This document shows, in pieces, positions 55,201-63,826 of a stretch of DNA of 64,000 bases. Every line of letters starts with the position of its first letter. Position 1 is the first letter of the stretch. Made by a program: the position numbers and the translations under genes. Below the pieces are notes generated by a model. It saw only the letters and a list, made by a program, of their open reading frames with translations. It ran no database searches and was not told where the DNA came from. The DNA comes from an uncultured Pseudohongiella sp. (lineage in GTDB: Bacteria; Pseudomonadota; Gammaproteobacteria; Pseudomonadales; Pseudohongiellaceae), in the NCBI GenBank assembly GCA_902597095.1, contig CACJWK010000001.1, forward strand, positions 82,837 to 146,836, read 5' to 3'.

Positions 55201-56252
55201 GAGAGTCCCAGGATATTTCGATTAGTTTGGTCATCAGTGCCGGCGTCAGCAAAGTCATCAAACGCTTTGTCGGTAACGCGAATGATGTGATCACGGATGA
55301 AGATCGCGCCTTCCTGGGCGCCATCTTCAGGATGTTTCAGACAGCACTCCCATTCGAGCACCGCCCAGCCGTCAAAGTCGTTTGCGGCCAGTTTGGAGAA
55401 AATTCCGTTAAAGTCTACCTGTCCATCGCCCAGAGATCGGAACCTGCCCGCACGGTCAATCCAGGATTGATAGCCGCCATAGACACCCTGCTTCGCAGTC
55501 GGATTGAATTCTGCATCCTTGATATGTGCGAGCTTGATACGGTCTTTGTAAGCATCCATGAACCCAAGGTAATCCAGCTGCTGCAGAATCAGATGGCTGG
55601 GGTCGAACAGGATGTTGCAGCGCGGGTGGTTATTCACGCGTTCTAGAAACATCTCAAAGGTGACACCATCATGCAGATCTTCTCCGGGGTGAATCTCGAA
55701 GCCGATATCCACTCCTGCATCATCAAACGCGTTGAGAATGGGCAGCCACCGTTTGGCCAGTTCGTCAAAAGCGGCCTCCACCAGGCCCGCTGGTCGCTGC
55801 GGCCAGGGGTAAAGATATGGCCAGGCGAGAGCTCCCGGAAAGCTCGCATGAGCGGTCAGCCCCAGGTTTTGCGATGCCTTTGCCGCCAGCAACAGCTGGT
55901 CGACGGCCCAGGCCTGTCTCGCTGCGGGATTTCCCTGCACTTCCGGGGCGGCAAAACCGTCAAACATCTGATCATAGGCTGGGTGCACGGCTACCAGTTG
56001 TCCCTGCAGATGCGTCGACAGTTCCGTGATTTTAATATTACGCTCTGCCAGCATGCCCTTGAGATCATCGCAGTAGCCGGGGCTTTCAGCAGCCGTTCGA
56101 AGATCGAACAGTCTGGATTCCCAGCTTGGAATCTGGATTCCTTTAAAGCCGAGCTCTGCCGCCCAGCTGGCTATGTCTTCCAGGCAGTTAAAAGGGGCTT
56201 GTTCGCCAACAAACTGGGCAAGGAAAATTGCGGGTCCTTTGATGGTCTTCAT
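55197..56252 (-). CDS. Cytoplasmic sugar isomerase/epimerase (TIM barrel)
   Basis: Xylose-isomerase-like TIM barrel of 351 residues, no signal. Signatures: WAAELGFKGIQIPSWESRLF, LSTHLQGQLVAVHP, IGFEIHPGEDLHDGVTFEMF (metal-binding Glu/His), NILFDPSHLILQQLDYLGFM and KLAHIKDAEFNPT. First gene of a two-gene leftward unit coupled by ATGA to the Gfo/Idh gene, and divergent from the MFS permease gene by 154 bases. It is the cytoplasmic counterpart of the Tat-exported barrel at 53134. Likely acts on the permease substrate or its keto derivative. Confidence 0.92.
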   Translation of the reverse strand: MKTIKGPAIFLAQFVGEQAPFNCLEDIASWAAELGFKGIQIPSWESRLFDLRTAAESPGYCDDLKGMLAERNIKITELSTHLQGQLVAVHPAYDQMFDGFAAPEVQGNPAARQAWAVDQLLLAAKASQNLGLTAHASFPGALAWPYLYPWPQRPAGLVEAAFDELAKRWLPILNAFDDAGVDIGFEIHPGEDLHDGVTFEMFLERVNNHPRCNILFDPSHLILQQLDYLGFMDAYKDRIKLAHIKDAEFNPTAKQGVYGGYQSWIDRAGRFRSLGDGQVDFNGIFSKLAANDFDGWAVLEWECCLKHPEDGAQEGAIFIRDHIIRVTDKAFDDFADAGTDDQTNRNILGLS

Positions 56253-56406
56253 AGGCTACTGAATCTCAGGTCATGTCGGTAATCGGGCCGGTGCCAGTAT
56301 AAACCCTTATGGTTTGCAATCGACCCCCTGTTCGACTACTTTCGTTGAGAAAGTGCAGTGCTGCGCAGCCAGCCGGGAAATAACAACAAGCAGGAGACCA
56401 CGCATT

Positions 56407-57720
56407 GTGGATACGATAAAGAGCCGCCTGAGCTTGATGATGTTCCTGCAGTACGCTGTTTGGGGTGTCTGGCTGCCGGTGCTTGCCACTTATTTACAGT
56501 CATCCGTCGCCGATGGTGGCATGGGTTTCACGTCCGGCCAGGTCGGCCTGATCATCGGGGTAGCCGGTTCGGTTGGCGCGGTGAGTGCCCCTTTTATTGC
56601 TGGCCAGTTTGCTGATCGCTACTTTGCGACTGAAAAATTTCTGGCAGCGCTCCTTGTGTTGGGCGGCATCGTTAAGATAAGTCTCTCTTATCAGGATAGT
56701 TTCACAGCCTGGCTAGTGCTGGCGACGCTTTACAGTGTGCTGTACATGCCAACGCTTTCTCTGACCAATTCCATGGCCTTCGCTCACCTAGACAAGGCAG
56801 AAAGTGACTTTCCCCGGGTTCGGGTCTGGGGAACGATTGGCTGGATTGCTGCAAGCTGGCTGTTTCCGATGATCTGGCTGCAGAGCAATCTTGAGTTTCA
56901 AGTGCTGCCCCCATTTTTTGTCGGGAATGAAGTGCCCGATGCGACTGCTAGACTGGCAGATACCCTCAAAGTTTCAGGTGTGGTGGCGTTTTTGTACGCC
57001 GGATTCTGCTTTCTCCTGCCTCACACACCGCCTAAGAAAGACGGGGTAGAAAAAATGGCCTTCAAAAAGGCGTTCAGTTTACTGACCCGCAAATCGTTTG
57101 CTGTGCTGGTGGCTGCCAGCTTGCCGGTCGCGGTGATCCACCAGATTTACTTTATGCAGGCAGGACCTTTCTTTGAAAATCAACTGGGCATGCTGGTTAC
57201 TTACATAGCGCCGGCCATGACAGTGGGGCAATTCGCAGAGATTGGTTTTCTGGCTCTGCTGGGCACATTGCTCATGCGATTGGGTGTCAAGTGGACAATC
57301 ACTCTGGGCGCTCTGGCCTACTTTGCCCGCTACACGATCTGGGGATTGATCAGTCTGCAGGACTCTGCCGGACCGTCTGTGGATGCAGCGGGCCAATTCG
57401 TCTGGACTGCGCCACTGATGATAGGGGTATTCAGCCAGATTTTGCATGGCCTGTGCTATGCCTGTTTTTTTGCCTCGGCTTTTATGTATGTTGACCGGGT
57501 CGCTGATGAAGACATTCGCAATTCCGCGCAGACGGTGTTCGGCATCATCATTCTGGGGGTCGGGCCGATGATTGCGGGCCCGGTGCTGGGTATCCTGGGC
57601 AATATCTTTGGGGAAACGGGTGTGGTCACCAATTTCGCTGGCATGTGGTTTACGCTTGCGGGCATCGCGTTGCTCACGGCAGCGCTTGTTGCATTCGCGT
57701 TTCGGGATGAAACGCAATAG
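56407..57720 (+). CDS. MFS transporter, nucleoside/sugar:proton symporter type
   Basis: Twelve-helix permease of 437 residues of the NupG/XapB-like MFS group. GTG at 56407 is chosen since it follows AGGAG and gives SRLSLMMFLQYAVWGVWLPV, the typical first helix; the longer frame upstream is unsupported. Other hallmarks: FPRVRVWGTIGWIAASW and FFENQLGM and VKWTITLGALAYFARYTIWG. Members of this group carry nucleosides or sugars. Divergent from the cytoplasmic epimerase, so it probably imports the glycoside or keto-sugar for the cytoplasmic branch. Confidence 0.88.
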   Translation: MDTIKSRLSLMMFLQYAVWGVWLPVLATYLQSSVADGGMGFTSGQVGLIIGVAGSVGAVSAPFIAGQFADRYFATEKFLAALLVLGGIVKISLSYQDSFTAWLVLATLYSVLYMPTLSLTNSMAFAHLDKAESDFPRVRVWGTIGWIAASWLFPMIWLQSNLEFQVLPPFFVGNEVPDATARLADTLKVSGVVAFLYAGFCFLLPHTPPKKDGVEKMAFKKAFSLLTRKSFAVLVAASLPVAVIHQIYFMQAGPFFENQLGMLVTYIAPAMTVGQFAEIGFLALLGTLLMRLGVKWTITLGALAYFARYTIWGLISLQDSAGPSVDAAGQFVWTAPLMIGVFSQILHGLCYACFFASAFMYVDRVADEDIRNSAQTVFGIIILGVGPMIAGPVLGILGNIFGETGVVTNFAGMWFTLAGIALLTAALVAFAFRDETQ

Positions 57721-57749
57721 CTATATCCGGACAGCGCGAAGCGCCACTG

Positions 57750-59066
57750 CTATTGGCGGTTCCACATCTGGGGCAACACCGCCGGCTTCAGTTCATCTCG
57801 GGCGTTTTGCAGGTGTGTTCTCATTCGCTGCAAAACCTCAGGATATTCCCGAGTAAAGCTGTAGGTTTCAGCGGGATCATTTCTCAGGTCGAACAGTAAC
57901 CCATCGGGCCCGTAATAGCTCGAATGTTCGAAACTGTTCAGCGTTGCGCGGTAGCGGGTTTCAACCACTAGCTTCCATTGCCCGCTTCGCACGCCGGCGA
58001 TCCTGTCACGATTGAAAAGGAACAGCGCCTCATGGGGGGATCTGTTGCTTCCGGTTATTAGTGGAAAGATGTCCTTACCATCAATCGGTCGATCGTCCGG
58101 AAGTTGACCGCCCGCCAGTGAAATCAGCGTTGGATAGAGGTCGATATTCATGGCAGGTTCGCTGCTCACTGTGCCTGCCGGAATTTTGCCCGGCCAATGC
58201 GCCAGGAATGGAACGCGCTGCCCGCCTTCCCAGGATGAGCCTTTGCGGTTGCGATAAATGCCCGAACTGCCTTCAAACCAGGGCCCGTTGTCCGAGGTGA
58301 AAATAACCAGCGTATTCTCACTCAGGCCATACTCATCAAGAGCGGCGAGTATTTCACCTGTGCTCCAGTCGATAGTTTCTACCACATCGCCATAGAGGCC
58401 TGCATCTGAGCGACCATCGAAGCGGGGAGAGACGAACAGCGGAACATGGGGAAAGGAATGGGGAAGATAGAGGAAAAACGGATTGTCCCTGTTTTCTGCT
58501 ATAAATCGAACGGCCTCCCGGGTGTAACGTTCGGTCAGAGTCGTCTGATCGACCGGGTTCTCGATTATTTGCGTACCCCGATAGAGTTCCAGGGGCGTCA
58601 TGTCATTGCTGTGCAGAACGCCAAAGAATTCATCAAATCCCTGGTCCATCGGCGACCATTCTAAACGACTGCCCAGATGCCATTTGCCGAACAGCGCGCT
58701 GCGATAGCCCATAGGTTTCAGGCCTTCAGCGATCGTGATTTCTTCAAATGCGAGGTGGATATCGTTGGTGGGCCTCGCCACATCCGCCACCAGATCCAGC
58801 CTGATCGGGTAACGTCCGGTGAGCAGGCCACCGCGGGCAGCGGTACAGACATTAGCGCTTGAATAAAAACTGTCCAGTCGTGCGCCGTCAAGTGCCAGGC
58901 GATCAAGGTTAGGCGTCTTGATCAAGGTGGAGCCATATACGCCCAGGTCACCGTAGCCGAGGTCATCCGCCATGATGACGATAAAATTAGGGGGAGTCTC
59001 CTGGGCCGAAGTCGGGTAAGCGGTAAGACTCAGACAAAGTGCGAAAAAAAGTCGGGACAAGGTCAT
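57750..59066 (-). CDS. Exported sulfatase
   Basis: Hydrolyses sulfate esters, here in the periplasm. The 438-residue protein has a signal peptide (LFFALCLSLTAYPTSA), FIVIMADDLGYGDLGVYG (metal ligands Asp-Asp), TPNLDRLALDGARL and the sulfatase motif CTAARGGLLTGRYP at 74-87; Cys74 should be matured to formylglycine (C-x-A-x-R form). Later motifs: KWHLGS and TSDNGPWFEGS (metal Asp-Asn). Type I C-type sulfatase needing an anaerobic or FGE-type maturase, not seen here. Convergent with the MFS gene; likely releases sugar substrate for that locus. Confidence 0.93.
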   Translation of the reverse strand: MTLSRLFFALCLSLTAYPTSAQETPPNFIVIMADDLGYGDLGVYGSTLIKTPNLDRLALDGARLDSFYSSANVCTAARGGLLTGRYPIRLDLVADVARPTNDIHLAFEEITIAEGLKPMGYRSALFGKWHLGSRLEWSPMDQGFDEFFGVLHSNDMTPLELYRGTQIIENPVDQTTLTERYTREAVRFIAENRDNPFFLYLPHSFPHVPLFVSPRFDGRSDAGLYGDVVETIDWSTGEILAALDEYGLSENTLVIFTSDNGPWFEGSSGIYRNRKGSSWEGGQRVPFLAHWPGKIPAGTVSSEPAMNIDLYPTLISLAGGQLPDDRPIDGKDIFPLITGSNRSPHEALFLFNRDRIAGVRSGQWKLVVETRYRATLNSFEHSSYYGPDGLLFDLRNDPAETYSFTREYPEVLQRMRTHLQNARDELKPAVLPQMWNRQ

Positions 59067-59237
59067 AAGATTTTCCGGTGCTTAGGCTTGTTCGAGCGGA
59101 ACCACTAGTTTACGTGTGGGTACTGCGGAATATGCAAGTTTGTTGTGGTCATGCAGACTCCATCTGATTCTAGCAATATCAGCCGTTGCGACAGCAAGGC
59201 CTTGCTAAGCGATGCCCGCTATCTCACTATACATGGC

Positions 59238-60017
59238 ATGATGCAAAGAATCTCGAGTCTCAGCTTTTGCGGCAGCCGCATCGGTCTGTTTATATCCGCC
59301 TATCTGCTCTGTGGTGCTGTGGCCTCTGAGGAATTGCTGATTGCCGTAGCGTACAATTTCTCTGGGCCGATGGCGGAACTGGCCAAGCGCTTTGAAGCGC
59401 AGACCGGTCATAACATTCAGGTCGCTTACGGTTCCTCGGGCAGGTTGTTTGCTCAGATTCGTAGCGGTGCACCTTTTCAGGTTTTCCTTTCGGCGGATCA
59501 GGATAAACCGGCGCGCTTGGCGGAGCTAGGTCTGGCAGATTCCGCCTCGCGATTTACCTACGCCAGCGGTGAACTGGTGCTTTGGAGTGCGGACAGCAGC
59601 CGCGAGGTGAGGGATTCGAACGCATTGCTGTCCTCTGACGTGCACAGGATAGCGCTCGCCAACCCCCGATTCGCGCCATACGGAACGGCGGCTGCTGAAG
59701 CGCTCGATGAACTGGGTCTATCGGCCCAGCTATCCGGAAAAATCGTTCAGGGTGAAAATATCGCTCAGACCTTTCAATTCGTAGAATCAAGGAATGCCCA
59801 GCTGGGATTAGTGGCCAGATCTCAGGTGTTGAACCTTACCGAAACCCGTGCGGGTGCGTTCTGGGTTGTTCCCGATCACCTCTACCGGCCGATCAGGCAG
59901 GACGCAGTGCTGCTGAATCGGGCAATTGGGTGTCAGGCCTGTTCTGAATTTCTGAGATTTTTGCGTGAAGACGCCCAGCGCGCTTTGATATCGGCATCAG
60001 GATATCGGGTCGATTAG
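59238..60017 (+). CDS. modA: Molybdate ABC transporter substrate-binding protein
   Basis: Periplasmic binding protein for molybdate or tungstate. ATG at 59238 (or 59241) gives the signal peptide IGLFISAYLLCGAVAS; the longer frame upstream is unsupported. The 259-residue product has LLIAVAYNFSGPMAELAKRF, GSSGRLFAQIRSGAPFQVFL and LANPRFAPYGTAAAEALDELG, the ModA core with anion-binding Ser and Tyr positions. No modB or modC follows; the next genes read the other way. So the permease must be elsewhere or this is a stand-alone anion binder. Confidence 0.9.
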   Translation: MMQRISSLSFCGSRIGLFISAYLLCGAVASEELLIAVAYNFSGPMAELAKRFEAQTGHNIQVAYGSSGRLFAQIRSGAPFQVFLSADQDKPARLAELGLADSASRFTYASGELVLWSADSSREVRDSNALLSSDVHRIALANPRFAPYGTAAAEALDELGLSAQLSGKIVQGENIAQTFQFVESRNAQLGLVARSQVLNLTETRAGAFWVVPDHLYRPIRQDAVLLNRAIGCQACSEFLRFLREDAQRALISASGYRVD

Positions 60018-60029
60018 TCCGTGATCGAA

Positions 60030-60158
60030 CTAGCTCGCCGCTCTTCCGAGATAGCGCTGAAAGGTTTGCTCAACGAAGTCATCTACTCCCGGAGCGAACA
60101 ACACGGCCAGCACCGTCAGCAATACGGCGGCAGCGCAAGCTCTGTAAAATAGTTTCAT
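60030..60158 (-). CDS. Small 42-residue membrane protein
   Basis: An ATG at 60158 with an upstream AGCAGGATAAAAAGTC (AGGA about 11 bases before) opens a 42-codon frame ending at 60030. The product has one hydrophobic segment (ACAAAVLLTVLAVLFAPG, residues 8-25) and a short charged tail (FVEQTFQRYLGRAAS). It starts 38 bases after the stop of the secreted gene at 60197 on the same strand, so a shared transcript is likely. No family recognised; coding status is probable rather than certain because it is short. Confidence 0.45.
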   Translation of the reverse strand: MKLFYRACAAAVLLTVLAVLFAPGVDDFVEQTFQRYLGRAAS

Positions 60159-60196
60159 GACTTTTTATCCTGCTGTTGTGTTAAGTCCGACTACGG

Positions 60197-60721
60197 CTAG
60201 CGGGCTCTAGCTTCAAATACCCACACGTCACCGCGCTCAATGACCGCTCGCGTCAGAGGGGTAGGCCGCGAGGGATACTTTGCAGAGATGGCGGCTGCAA
60301 TACCTTCAAGCTCCTCTCCGGTCTGAATTCGTTCCAGATGTCGCAGATAGCGGGTGCCTTCGATGCGAAAGATGGCGTTGCCGTTTCGCTCCGCCTGAAC
60401 TGGCCACTGTTTCCAGAGTCTGCCGACAGCTGACCTCATGTAGCCAGACCAGACATAGAGCCTTCCATCGTGTTCCACAGTCCATATACGGCGGGAGGTC
60501 GAGGGTTCCTCAAGCTGCATTTCGATGGTTGGAATGGCATTAACGAATTGCCAGTCTGGTTCGGGACCCCGGTGCAGTTCGCCGCTGACTAGAGGGCCGC
60601 CGGAGAATACCCGGTTGGGGCCGTCTGCGAAACGCTGTTTTATCGCGGCAGTCGCAATCGCGCTCACCGGGATCATGGTCAGGCAGAGGAGTATCGTTAT
60701 CGCGCGAAAGAGGTGTTTCAT
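60197..60721 (-). CDS. Exported hypothetical protein
   Basis: A 174-residue protein with a hydrophobic N-terminal signal (ITILLCLTMIPVSAIATAA). The body has VNAIPTIEMQLEEPSTSRRIWTV (first part) and HDGRLYVWSGYMRSAVGRLWKQW, then RNGNAIFRIEGTRYLRHLER, a strand-rich pattern that recalls split-barrel flavin-binding proteins, but only loosely. It is 11 bases downstream of the persulfide dioxygenase-rhodanese gene on the same strand. Function unknown. Confidence 0.7.
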   Translation of the reverse strand: MKHLFRAITILLCLTMIPVSAIATAAIKQRFADGPNRVFSGGPLVSGELHRGPEPDWQFVNAIPTIEMQLEEPSTSRRIWTVEHDGRLYVWSGYMRSAVGRLWKQWPVQAERNGNAIFRIEGTRYLRHLERIQTGEELEGIAAAISAKYPSRPTPLTRAVIERGDVWVFEARAR

Positions 60722-60731
60722 CGATTATAGG

Positions 60732-61808
60732 TCAGCTTATGTGTTTGATAGGAAGGCTTTCTGCTTCCCAGCGTAACATGCCGCCACTGATGTTGGCGAC
60801 TTTGTCTCGACCTGCCGCCTGCAGGATGCTGAACGCCAGAACAGAACGTTTACCGCTGCGACAGACTGTCATGATCGGCCTGTCATTCGGGACTTCGCCG
60901 ACGCGATTCCGTAATTCTTCGATGGGAATAAGCTGGGCGCCGGCGATACCGGTATTTTCTTCTTCGGTTTCTCTTTGTGTTCTTACGTCCAGCACATGGA
61001 CGCGCTCGAGGTTCGCCGCAACCCATTCCGGTGCGACTTCGTGGATACCGCTGAAATTCGTTGTTACAGGAGCCCAGTCTGGTGTATTGAGCATTTCATC
61101 ATCGTCAGGCCTTCCAGCTTTCAGGTTTGCAGGTACCGCAATGTCCAGTTGCTTCGGGTGGGGCAGCTGCATATTTTCCAGATAGCCGACAAAATCACCT
61201 TCGTTGGCCTGACCGCCAATTCGGGGATTGTGCTCTTTTTCTTCGCCGATTGAGCTGACCGTTCTTCCTGCGTAGTCATGTGCGGGGTACACGAGACAAT
61301 CGTCCGGCAACGTGAACAACTGGTCTTTGATGGAGTAATACAGCTTCCGGGCAGATCCCTGCTGGAAGTCAGTCCGGCCGCAGCTTCTAATCAGCAAGGC
61401 ATCTCCGGTGAAAACCATTGATTCATCATTCACAAGAAGGCTAATACAGCCGTCGGTATGACCTGGCGTCGGAATAACGCGAAGGGAAAAGTCCCCGAAT
61501 GTGATTTGGTCTCCCTCAGAGAGGGCCTGGTCGACAGGCTCAATACCCGACCCGGCCGATGCCAGAATCTGGCAGCCGGTACGATGTTTCAGTAACCACG
61601 CTCCGGTGACATGATCAGCGTGACAGTGAGTTTCGAGGCAGGCAGTAAGGGTAAGGGCGAGTTCCTGCACTAACGCAAAGTCTCGCTTATGCTGCTCGTA
61701 GACTGCATCGATCAGCACGGCCTCAGCCGTACTTTTGTCGGCAAGCAGGTAAGTGTAGGTGCCGGAGGTCTGATCGAAGAGTTGTTTGAACAGCAGGTTC
61801 TTGTGCAT
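60732..61808 (-). CDS. Persulfide dioxygenase-rhodanese fusion (MBL fold)
   Basis: ATG at 61808 is chosen because it starts the MBL domain (MHKNLLFKQLFDQTSGTYTY). The N-terminal ETHE1-like domain (1 to about 235) has THCHADHVTGAWL (iron His/Asp), PTPGHTDGCISL and SCGRTDFQQGSARKLYYSIK, the persulfide-dioxygenase type. The C-terminal rhodanese domain (about 255-358) has the active-site loop VCRSGKRS with Cys. Together: oxidation of glutathione persulfide to sulfite, with sulfur transfer to or from thiosulfate; 358 residues, like the known fused PRF enzymes. Function is sulfide detoxification or assimilation by family knowledge. Confidence 0.93.
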   Translation of the reverse strand: MHKNLLFKQLFDQTSGTYTYLLADKSTAEAVLIDAVYEQHKRDFALVQELALTLTACLETHCHADHVTGAWLLKHRTGCQILASAGSGIEPVDQALSEGDQITFGDFSLRVIPTPGHTDGCISLLVNDESMVFTGDALLIRSCGRTDFQQGSARKLYYSIKDQLFTLPDDCLVYPAHDYAGRTVSSIGEEKEHNPRIGGQANEGDFVGYLENMQLPHPKQLDIAVPANLKAGRPDDDEMLNTPDWAPVTTNFSGIHEVAPEWVAANLERVHVLDVRTQRETEEENTGIAGAQLIPIEELRNRVGEVPNDRPIMTVCRSGKRSVLAFSILQAAGRDKVANISGGMLRWEAESLPIKHIS

Positions 61809-62041
61809 AAATTGGCATCTCCCCGAGTAAGTCGAAAGCAATGGGCGGCGTCAGGTGCAGCGGTTGAACCGGACTCTGACAGACAATGCAGCAAATATGT
61901 TAACCCGGCATTCCGCTGAGTTTTTTGGTCGATTATACATGCTGCTTGCTGTGGGGTGTGCGAATGAGGGTGGGAAGCAAAAGCGCGCGGCCCGGCGACA
62001 GCTTGAGAAGACGGAGGCTGCCGCGATTTCCTTCAGTACGG

Positions 62042-62617
62042 TCAGGTCAGCAGTGCCTTAAAATGCCGGCGGCACAGGGACACGTAGCGATCATTACCGC
62101 CAATTTCTACCTGTGAGCCTTCCTTAACCGGATTGCCCGATTCATCCAGGCGAATAACCATGGTTGCTTTGGCACCACAATGGCATATCGCCTTCAGCTC
62201 TCTCAGATTGTCTGACCAGGCCAGAAGATATTTGCTGCCCTCAAAAGGCTCGCCTCTGAAGTCGGTGCGCAGTCCATATGCCAGCACCGGTATGTCGAGG
62301 CTGTCAGTCACTTCACAAAGCTGATAAACCTGAGCGCGAGTCAGGAACTGCGCCTCATCGACCAGCACGCAATGCAGTGTTTTATTGGCATGCGCTGTCG
62401 AGATCAAGTTCAGCAGATCATGCTCAGGAGTGAATGATTGGGCGTCGGCCTCCAGCCCGATGCGCGAAGTTACCTTGCCAACCCCATAACGATTGTCCAG
62501 CTCGGGTGCCAGAACCAGGGTATTCATACCCCGCTCCTGATAGTTGTAGCTGGACTGCAGCAGGGAGGTCGATTTGCCCGCATTCATCGATGAATAATAA
62601 AAATAGAGCTTTGCCAT
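62042..62617 (-). CDS. tdk: Thymidine kinase
   Basis: Phosphorylates thymidine with ATP in the cytoplasm. The 191-residue protein is the class II (TK1-like) type: P-loop [13 protein letters not shown] (9-21), VLVDEAQFL (Walker B-type with the catalytic Glu), [19 protein letters not shown] (lasso region) and CHCG plus a later CRRHF (zinc cysteines). Length is normal. It begins 4 bases before the DUF2272 gene's stop, same strand, so the two may share a transcript. Confidence 0.96.
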   Translation of the reverse strand: MAKLYFYYSSMNAGKSTSLLQSSYNYQERGMNTLVLAPELDNRYGVGKVTSRIGLEADAQSFTPEHDLLNLISTAHANKTLHCVLVDEAQFLTRAQVYQLCEVTDSLDIPVLAYGLRTDFRGEPFEGSKYLLAWSDNLRELKAICHCGAKATMVIRLDESGNPVKEGSQVEIGGNDRYVSLCRRHFKALLT

Positions 62618-62620
62618 AGG

Positions 62621-63754
62621 TCAGCATAAGATTGACGGCAATTCGGAGCCGGAGCAGTCGAACTGTCGCAGGGTCGGTGAATTAAAAAGAGCCTCATTGT
62701 TTACCGGACGCGCCTGCAGCTGCAAGTGGGCAAAAATTCGACGATTGTTGTAGGGCTCCGGTTCAAACAGTCCGTTCTCATTGAATTGGCCCGGCAGGAT
62801 CTTCAGTCTTACCCAGCTTCGTACGTTGCCGCCGATGAGCAAAATTCGCCGTTTTTGCTCTTCAATCGCGACAACGATGTCACAGTGACTGCGTGCGCCC
62901 ATGCCCAGTTGTTCTCTGCGCTCAGCGATACTGCGATAGGAGGGGCGACTGCCCCGGCAGAGCAGATCGCCGGGTAGGATAGTCTGCTTGCCGGGATTAA
63001 AGGCCCGGTAAGCGGATTCAGACTCAGCTTGCGTGCTGGCCAGAATCGCCTGATCGATGTAGCTGTGGTGGGCAATCGCCCGCTGAAAGCGCTTGTTGTC
63101 GCCTAACCCGCTTTCACACATGACCCAGGAAATGAATGCCGCAGACCAAGGGTTGCGCCAGCGGCTGCCGGGTCCGTTCGATTGCCATGATTCGTTCTGT
63201 ATTTCCAAAATCCAGGCGCTGTCCGGCGTCGATGACCAGTAGCCGGCAATGCTTGATGCCACGCGCTGAGCCTCATCGGGGGCAATCAGGGTTCGGCGCC
63301 AGGGCTGTGTCCTGAAATCCGCATTGGAGACCCGGGTGTGGGTCAGATCCAGAACGCTCATGCCAAAGAAACCCCATTCTTGAGCTGCAACATTGACAAT
63401 CCGGGAACGCAAGCTGTCGGTGTCTCTGGGACTGCAAGCCCGATGCGTATAGATCATATTGCCGGGCTCTCCGGTGACTCTCGCAGATGGCGCGTGCACA
63501 TCAAGGGAAGAGCTTGGCAGTCGTCCGACCGGGTCTGCGTAACTGACGGAGTGCAAGACTGACAGAAGGAGGCTGCAGAGAATGGCGGACAGCGCGCAGA
63601 GTTGAGGCAAGGTCTTGGTCAAAACAGAGCGGGGCTTCGGATCAAATTGACTGGTTGATAGAGGTAATACCTTCGAAAGCTTACTACAGTTCAGCCCGCA
63701 GACGTGCCAGAGTGCCAGCGAGGCGCTAATTTCCACTATCTTGTGGTTATTCAT
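62621..63754 (-). CDS. DUF2272 domain membrane-anchored protein
   Basis: A 377-residue protein with an N-terminal hydrophobic stretch (LCALSAILCSLLLSVLHSV, about 52-70) after a polar leader; the true start may be an internal ATG. The DUF2272 core is visible: RIVNVAAQEWGFFG, NPWSAAFISWVMCESGLGD, HHSYIDQAI, GDLLCRGS and CDIVVAIEE, a papain-like (NlpC/CHAP-like) layout with Cys and His. Probably exported or membrane-anchored; substrate unknown. Upstream of tdk on the same strand. Confidence 0.8.
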   Translation of the reverse strand: MNNHKIVEISASLALWHVCGLNCSKLSKVLPLSTSQFDPKPRSVLTKTLPQLCALSAILCSLLLSVLHSVSYADPVGRLPSSSLDVHAPSARVTGEPGNMIYTHRACSPRDTDSLRSRIVNVAAQEWGFFGMSVLDLTHTRVSNADFRTQPWRRTLIAPDEAQRVASSIAGYWSSTPDSAWILEIQNESWQSNGPGSRWRNPWSAAFISWVMCESGLGDNKRFQRAIAHHSYIDQAILASTQAESESAYRAFNPGKQTILPGDLLCRGSRPSYRSIAERREQLGMGARSHCDIVVAIEEQKRRILLIGGNVRSWVRLKILPGQFNENGLFEPEPYNNRRIFAHLQLQARPVNNEALFNSPTLRQFDCSGSELPSILC

Positions 63755-63826
63755 GTCACGATTCTTTACACTGGTTCATACGTGACCAGCGTCCTGGATA
63801 AAATCAATAACGAATTGGAGACTTGA

